A stretch of 64,000 bases of DNA, from positions 587,769 to 651,768 of the forward strand of contig NC_088112.1 of NCBI RefSeq assembly GCF_036370855.1. Direction: 5' to 3'. Below the pieces are notes generated by a model that saw only the letters and a program-made list of their open reading frames with translations, was not told the DNA's origin and did not search any database. Source of the stretch: Dromaius novaehollandiae (taxonomy: Eukaryota > Chordata > Aves > Casuariiformes > Dromaiidae). The position numbers and the translations under genes were made by a program. Positions 57,101-64,000 of this stretch are shown piece by piece; positions within the stretch are counted from its first letter, which is position 1; each line of letters starts with the position of its first letter.

Positions 57101-60100
57101 GAAACAGCAAGATATTTTGCTGCTATGGGATATCCCAGTTAGCTGCCCTTGTATGTGCAGAATCTGATAATCAGGATTTCAGCAGAGCCCATTTGTTACA
57201 AAGCTTCCTTCCAGAAGAGGGGGCATCCCAGTAGCAACCAGCTTCCAATCTAGAGCATGGCAGAGGAAAAGGTGAGCCCACGTAAGGAGTTTCTGAAGTC
57301 TACTGAAGTCAGAGGTCCAGTTACTTTACCTTCCACAGCCTTAGTTGTGACTGGTTCTGCTTACTGCACTGTGAACGGAGATGGCATAAGCTCTATAGGT
57401 GTTCATGTGCTTTGCAGTGCAGCTATGCAGTCCAAATTAAACTACTGTTAAGAGAGTTACAGTCATAGCAAACACCTTAACGTTGTGGTTAAAGCTAGTC
57501 TGAGAGAAGTGGTCTGGTTTTCAGAAGTCCTGAACATTTCCGAATCCACTGAGACAAGTGGGAACGCAGAACATCTGAAAGTCAAACTACTGAAGTGTCC
57601 AAACGCAGTATTCAAGCCCTGAAGTATTAATTCAAATATCTAACATACACAGGGGAGAATATAACTTCAAAGCAAGGCTCTTTAGCTACCCAACTTGAAA
57701 GCACCATAAATTTATTGTGGCAAGAAGGAAGGAGAAAAGAGAGTGGAACGTACTAGATCTCTTGAGGGTCCCTTCCAGCCAAATGTGTGCAGCCAGCCAC
57801 CTGCAACATAGTCTGAGCACTAAGAAGATAACAGTCCTTAAGGCAGAGCACAGCAGGACAGGGAACTCACTGTTAGCGTTCCTAATCCATTTCAATTAAT
57901 TAAAAGCAAGTCAACTTGAACTACTGTATCTTAACAGCCAAAGGACAGTAACTTCCTAGTCATACACCATACAGCAGTACATCAACTTCCCAAAGCATAC
58001 TGTAAGTTTATTAAAATTCTAGCAAACAAAGTGAAATCACCCTTTAGCCTACTGGGTCAGGGTCACATCAAGAGACACAGAATGCAGAGAGTTTACACCC
58101 TCAGAACCAAGTTGGTGTCCCATACAGAGGGACTGCAAGCCAGTGCATGCATTCACTCCTGGAGCTAAGGCTCATCAAGAGTCTTGTCTCTGCTGCTTTG
58201 GGTTTAGTATCATGACACTACATGCAAACCCAAAAGCTAAATCAACGCTACTCTGAACCCTACAAACAGGCCAAAGCGTTCCTTCCTCTTAGACTAACAG
58301 TGCTCAGTGCTACTTCTGCGATATTCCCAATATTTAACATCCTAGAAGACCTGGGGGGGAAAAAAATCATTTTAAAGAGCACTTGGATTAAGACAGGCCA
58401 ACATCATTACACTAGCATCCTATAAGTATCATTTATAAATTATTTCTCAAGCAACTCCAAGTGACCAAAGTGTAATGGGAGACAGAATTCTGTCCAGCGT
58501 GGTCATGAAATCTTAGTGACTTACCTACAGGACTAGTAGAAACCCGTTGGGAAGGTGGCCTGAAACCAGGAGCCTTGGAGTTATCAGGATGCACGTTTTC
58601 CACATGTCCTAGCACAGAGTTATTCAGAAAGGTAGACTGAACAGTGAAAGATGGGTCAGCTGCTGCTCGAGTGGAGAGTGGACAGTCTCCCCATCCTTGG
58701 TTAGCTGGCACCTGGTTGCTATCAAAAAGACTACTAAAGTGATTGAAGAGCGTTGCTGGCCCAAAGGTAGGAGGCAATGATTTGTTTGCTGGATTAATAT
58801 GCATCTGAGAACCGTTCATAACGTTCATGGCTGACGAAAGCTGCACTGCAGCAGGTGGACCTTGAGAAGGTGTTAGAGGAACTTGATTCGTAACAAAAAT
58901 AGACTGAGGATCTTGATGCAGGTTTGCATTTGGTACCACTGAATAGAAAGAACCTCTGGACTGCATCCTGTGAGTAACTCGAGGTGCTGGTACAGCTACT
59001 TGAGGTAAGTTACTGTTGTCCTGATTATCTGCAACGACTGACCTGGGTGATGTTAAGCTTAAAGGAGCGGGTTCTGAGCTGGATGAAAAAGGCATCGACA
59101 TAGAAGGATTGATCTCCGACATGCTGGTTGGCAGTATTTCATCTTGGACGTTATTTAGCGGTGTGGGACTGCTAGATGGGTGAGTTTCTGCAACTCCTGA
59201 ACTGCTGCTAGTTGACATATTGCAACTACTTGCAACTGAAGATGGGGCGCACACATTTCCAACAGGCTGGTCTGGTGCTGACGCCTTCTCTTTGGGTGCT
59301 GAAACAGCTGAGAAAGAGTCCGTCTTAAGTGCAGAATGCTGCGTTTGTGGAGCATTAGAGGGCAGAAAGGCTGTGGGAACTTGCCCATTGTTTGGGGGTG
59401 CAGAGGAAGCAGAAGGCAGAGTGCTACAGGTGCTTGTCACAGTTGAGATCGCTGTTGCTGCAGTACTCGTCTTAGGAACGCAGGCAAACAACTGCTTTCT
59501 GACTGAGGAGGGAGTCCGATTACTTGTTACGCATAGCGGTTGGGTGGAAGCAACGACAGAAGAGACAGTAATAGGACAACTAGAAGTAGCTAATCCAGGA
59601 GATTCTGTCTGTAAAATATTCCCATTCTGACTACCTACACGACTCGAACTATTATGCTTTGGAGAGCTGTTTGTGCTGCCAGGGTTAACTGGTCTCACTG
59701 GGAATGGTCCCCAAGTGTTCGGTGAAGGCGAAAAAGTCCCTCCAAACTGGGCCATAGGTAAGCGAGGGTGCCGAATCTGTTGCATAGTTTGGGCAGCCAA
59801 CAAGGCAAAATGAGGGTGAGAATAAGCTAGAGGAAGAGACACCGGAAAAGATGAGCGCACATTTGCTGGGACATTCTTGTTTAATTTGTTAGTAGGCTGG
59901 AAAGTAGATAGTGTTGATGACTGTGACGTGACCAGGGGTGGTGCTCCGAGAGGAAAGGAGCTTTTGTTTGAAGCAGATGCAGTACTGACTCCAGATGAAA
60001 AGTTTGCATGGATTGATTTGGTACTTGAAGCAGGTGTTCTTATATGAGTTTTAGGAATCAAGTCTTCCAGTTCCTTGGCAGGATCTTGAATAAGGGCATT

Positions 60101-63100
60101 GATGAGTTGCACTGCATATCGCGTTGACTCTGTACCACCCCTGGAATACATACAACGTATTTATGATTTATATAAGGAACTTTGTGCAACATTCCGCAGT
60201 CTCATTTTATAACCTGATATGCAAGTATATTGCATGCTTACTCAAACAAGTTATGTCTTCACTTTTGCTTATCTCAAGCATATCTTGGCAGCAATAATAA
60301 ATGCTATATTCTAGAACCAAGAAGCTAAGTATGTCCCGTCTTAAAAAGCAAACAAACTTAGTAAATTACATTTTGAACTAACTCAGAGTTTCTTTTCAAG
60401 ATACTGTACCTTATTGTGATCATTCTCTCTCCATTCTTATCTTTTTGTTTATCTACGTCAATATGGGCACCAGTGACATCTTGGATTGCTGTGATGTTGC
60501 ACCCACCTCTTCCCATTATTCTAGACACGACAGAAGCTGGGACAGATAATTTCTTTGACCTATAATCACAAAAAATCACAAATTTGTGAAGCTTATTTAA
60601 ACTTTTAAGCCATAAAAAAAAATCCTTTGTTGTCTGACAAGTGGTTGAACCAATATTCTTAAGTTTCAGGGCAGCAAGTGGTTTTCTGCTGATAGTTTTT
60701 TTCACCCTTTGGAGCCTCTCTAAAACTCCCCCACTCAAATAACTCCTCACCCAAGTATACTTCAGAACATTTATTCTACCACTGTTGTATCACAGATGTG
60801 TGCGCCTCATACACTGCTTCAGCAACACTTCTGGCTTTTATCTTGTGTACCTTCAAAGTGAGACAAATCCTTAGTTTATTGACCTAAATTTACATAAGTA
60901 GCACTGCTTCAAATGTAAAAGCCCATGGCTTAACTATTTCTACTGGTTACAGTAAGGAAAATGTGGTTTTCCAATGTCTTCCCAGTGATCAGCTCTGTAA
61001 CACCACTTGCATGCACAAGTCAGACCTCAAGTGAGAAACTACATTCAATCTGAAAGTTTACAGGTGACAATACGTAACAGTGGACGCCAGACTAATTGTG
61101 CAGTTTTGTAATTTAATCAGATGCTGGAAGCCACTACGAAGGCAGCACAGATTTTCAGAAGCAGGCTCACTTTCAGGCCACGACACTGTAACCCATGTGC
61201 TCAGTAAAATGAGTCAATTTAAGATTTTTCTATTCACATGGTATTGGTGGGTCAGTGCAGGCATACAGTACTGGGAAGTCTTTGAACACGAACTGTGCTT
61301 GCATCCAGACCCCAGCCAAGGTCTCTCTGGGCCACCACTGTCCCCAGACTTTAAAGGCTGGACCTCTCAAGCCCATACACTGCTTTCAAGCTTGCTAGCT
61401 ATGTGCAGCAATTCAACACTGAACAATTAGAGGGGATTCAAAGGGGTTTCAGAAACCACTGTGATCACAGTTCAAGCACCTCTGAACACCGTACAGATCA
61501 CCACCACTGCCAGCTTCACCAAGCTATTCCAGTCTTTGAAGCTTAAATAACTTGACCAACAGGAAATTGTTTCTCAGTTAATGGCATTTAGAGGAAATGC
61601 ATTTTATTTTAAACACATCTAATATGTGGAAACATTCTAAAGCATCACCTTGTCTTTCCAAGGTCTTTTTTCCCCCCTCTCCCACCAGGAGATGCACGCT
61701 ACAACCCACCCCACCTCCAGAAACCAGGCCCTCAGAACATGCACCAAACCCTTATTCCAACACTGTTTCATGCTTTGGGCTTTCTTCCCCCCTCCATCCC
61801 AAGGGATCCTCTTTCAAACTAGACATCCCAATCACTCGCTCCCCAAATCAGGGCTCCCATCCTCCCTTAACTTTCAAGACACTTCCACATTACTCACAGG
61901 GTTTCTAACTGTACTTTGGTGGTCTTCCACCTCATTCCACTAAGATACCCCACACCACCACCCACAGAGACACTCCTTCTCCAAAAGGGCTCACCACAAT
62001 GCCCAGGGCCCATGCCCACCCATCACCCAGTAGTTTTTCCCTCCCTACCCACCAAGCTCAATGGTTTTTTACCTTGAAAAGTGCCCAAAACAGTACCTTT
62101 TTGCTCCTGAACAGCAGCGCCCTCCTCTCTGCAGCTGAAATTGCTCAATTGGTGTTGGCTGCAGAGTGTTGCTAGGGGGAGGGTCTTTCAAAACTCTGCC
62201 TACTTGCCTGTCAAGGGTAGAAGGGATGTTTTCATTGGTTACTTCTTTGATAGACATCCCTTCTAGCCAGTGGGATACTCACAGGGAGAGGGGAGGAGAA
62301 GAATGAGTCTGGTCATTCAGACCAGGAGACACTTTAGGCATGCAGGTCCCAGGCATTTTGCAAACACATCTGAAGTTGTCAAAAAGCTCTTTGGCTGGAC
62401 ACATGCTTTGCCAATCGATCAGGACATAGAAAACACTAGTACAGAACATTTTATGAACACATTTGCCATGATACAAGGCCTGACTCCTCAGGGATTAGGA
62501 AAGTCCAGGTTTCGGATGCCGTTTCTAGTACCCTAGCGTCTCCAGCAGAATACCAGACAATACCCAACAAAGCTACTATGAGACTCAAGAGACCCAGGAG
62601 GAGAAATGCAGCAGCTCCAGGGTCAATGGCGGGGTCTGTGTGCAGCCATGGAAAAGTCAGCTGCCTGTTTAACGGTTTCATGCCTGCATGACTCACCAAG
62701 TGGCGGGCAGTCTGCGACCATTCATTTAGCAAGGACCCATCACAGCAGAGAACAATCTTCATGAACGCAACCAACGGCGGAACACCGAACCAACTCTCTA
62801 AGGGTTCGAAGGCTTAAATTTTCAGACTAAACTGCTTTTTTTTCCTTTTGTTAAAAACAGACAGTTTGTGGCTTCCAATAATTTGGATACATTGAGTCCT
62901 CTGTAAAATTACTTTCTTTGCACACAGCCTAAAATTCTCTAAAATGGGTATTTCTGGTCACTACCATTGCAGCAAAAAAGCAGCGGGGCAGGGTAGGTGC
63001 ACCCAAAGCATCTAACATTTGTGTGTTCATGCTGCATTCCTTTTTGATAAGGAGACGGAAAAAGGAAAGCTAGATGACCATTTCTAGTTACAAGTAGGAA

Positions 63101-63726
63101 GCATAATAAAGGTCACAAAAAAGATAAACTAGTTAACGGCCATATAATAAAAATCAGTACATTTCCAAAAGAAAAGCGTGCTTTGCGGATAATCTTTAAG
63201 TCTAATTGCACCCTTAACAACCACTTTAAGGTCACAATTTTCAGTGGAATCAGCAATCAGGGTCAGCAAAGCACAATGAGGTTTAGTCTTGCAACGATCA
63301 TCCACCTGTCCTCTACTTTACTAACACCTGAAGTCACAGGTAAAAAGAAAACTCTAGCGCCAAATAAAACATTCATGTCATACTGATCTTAAGTTAATAT
63401 AGAGTTACTACAAATTAGGACTGTAATTTGTTTCCACAGCACTGCAAGCATGAGGGGAAGGGTTTCTATAAATATAATTAAATAATCAAAATAACCTTGC
63501 TGGATATTCTTTGTTGGAGCACAGTTTATAAGCTAAAAATAGTTCATATACAGTTTTTAAACACAGAATTAGTCTTTACCTTCTAACCACTTCTTTCCAG
63601 CCTTCTTCTCTTTTCTGGCCTCTTTTTGGACTAGTCAGATTCAGCTTTACATTTGGAGAGGTCAGAGGCAGGGAAACAGGTTTATACGTAGTTGACAAAG
63701 AATTTGAATTACCTTCACCTTCGAGC
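48161..63726 (-). CDS. ANKHD1: ankyrin repeat and KH domain-containing protein 1, C-terminal part
   Basis: Large cytoplasmic scaffold (MASK family) acting in proliferation and YAP/Hippo signalling and in RNA binding. Minus-strand exons: 63580-63726, 60410-60559, 58525-60140, 53386-53565, 52041-52292, 50397-50572, 48660-48824, 48161-48220; about 914 residues plus TGA, with phases consistent at each junction. The ankyrin repeats lie beyond the right edge. Visible in order: TSPKRGQKREEGWKEVVRR, the KH domain (60410-60559), GGTESTRYAVQLINALIQD, the long Ser/Thr/Pro-rich low-complexity tail, SRMHINP-type conserved patches (MHINPANKSLPPTFGPATL), PPPIGTERLARIRQGGS, WSQPVMGNHPMHQQLSD, and the terminal WPGTWAPHIGNMHLKYVN. 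The conservation is high enough that identity is not in doubt. No disruption was seen. Confidence 0.96.
53566..58524 (-). other. 5-kb intron of ANKHD1
   Basis: The flanking exons join exactly (SPV-G-LPSLD), so no coding exon is expected. Short frames only. An A-run at about 55980-55994 and a C-run near 56070 are the only simple repeats noted. Confidence 0.7.
58525..60140 (-). CDS. ANKHD1: ANKHD1 1.6-kb exon, disordered Ser/Thr/Pro-rich region
   Basis: 1616-nt exon, open throughout, starting with the end of the KH domain (GGTESTRYAVQL) and ending at STSPVG. It contains FALLAAQTMQQIRHPRLPM, RKQLFACVPKT and MQSRGSFYSVVPNA. The composition predicts intrinsic disorder. Read-through past the donor at 58524 adds only a short intronic tail. 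Confidence 0.93.
60410..60559 (-). CDS. ANKHD1: ANKHD1 KH-domain exon
   Basis: 150-nt exon encoding most of the single type I KH domain: LSVPASVVSRIMGRGGCN, with the GxxG loop as GRGG, then ITAIQDVTGAHIDVDKQ and ERMITI. The loop that contacts nucleic acid is intact. Confidence 0.93.
60560..63579 (-). other. 3-kb intron of ANKHD1
   Basis: The flanking exons join in frame (VVRR-SKKLSV). The intron holds a C/T-rich stretch (61650-62060) and two same-strand frames: 62451-62762 (103 codons, hydrophobic segment FLLLGLLSLIVALLGIVWY) and 62069-62257 (62 codons). Neither matches a family I know. Confidence 0.6.
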
Positions 63727-64000
63727 CTGGGAACAGAAACGTACCGATAACAAATTACAGAATAAAGCTGACAGCGTTACAGTGTACATATTCTGCAATT
63801 ACTAGCTGCTTTCATTCTTATTTTCCAAATGGAAAAACTGTTGAGTGACTTAACACGTACTTTCTTACCATTTAGTCCACAGCCTGTACCCTTCTTCCAA
63901 AAAGCAGAGTATTAACCATTGATGAAATGAAGCACTAAGGACATCAGGTTAAAATAGTTTATAATAGGTGATACATAACCACTCAGCTACACCCTGGTTA
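63727..64000 (-). other. intron of ANKHD1 at right edge
   Basis: AT-rich, with no exon seen. The upstream coding exons continue outside the window. Confidence 0.6.

Overview
The window looks like a gene-dense, GC-rich segment of a sauropsid (bird-like) nuclear genome. The evidence is split vertebrate genes with GT-AG introns, a long antisense CR1 LINE, CpG-island promoters, and the linkage group ANKHD1 / EIF4EBP3 / SRA1 / APBB3, which corresponds to human 5q31. A turtle or crocodilian cannot be excluded from sequence alone.

Layout. (1) 659-20436, plus strand: the last 21 coding exons of an intestinal GH31 alpha-glucosidase, most like the C-terminal unit of maltase-glucoamylase (MGAM). The 5' part lies left of the window. 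(2) 21.0-33.1 kb: AT-rich intergenic sequence with a three-copy 74-75 bp tandem repeat, a badly decayed minus-strand endogenous retrovirus recognisable by pol fragments, a minus-strand CR1 with a near-perfect 173 bp internal duplication, a roughly 20 bp minisatellite and a 67 bp (AC)n tract. (3) 33349-39806, plus: complete APBB3, 13 coding exons including a 6-nt microexon. (4) 40244-42028, plus: complete SRA1, only about 260 bp past the APBB3 poly(A) signal. (5) 43380-45893, minus: complete EIF4EBP3, tail-to-tail with SRA1. (6) 48161-63726, minus: the last eight coding exons of ANKHD1, including its KH domain, continuing beyond the right edge.

How the genes relate. EIF4EBP3 is an mTORC1-controlled repressor of cap-dependent translation. 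ANKHD1 lies directly upstream on the same strand, and in mammals the two form a read-through transcript in which the EIF4EBP3 exons are read in another frame. The exon phases here fit that arrangement, and the alternate frame is open. APBB3 (WW and two PTB domains) binds the amyloid precursor cytoplasmic tail. SRA1 acts both as RNA and as protein in nuclear-receptor signalling. The MGAM-like digestive enzyme has no obvious functional tie to these genes, and its position beside APBB3 differs from the mammalian arrangement.

All exon borders were placed by hand from splice sites, reading-frame phase and remembered family sequences. No alignment was run. Phases are consistent across every junction listed.
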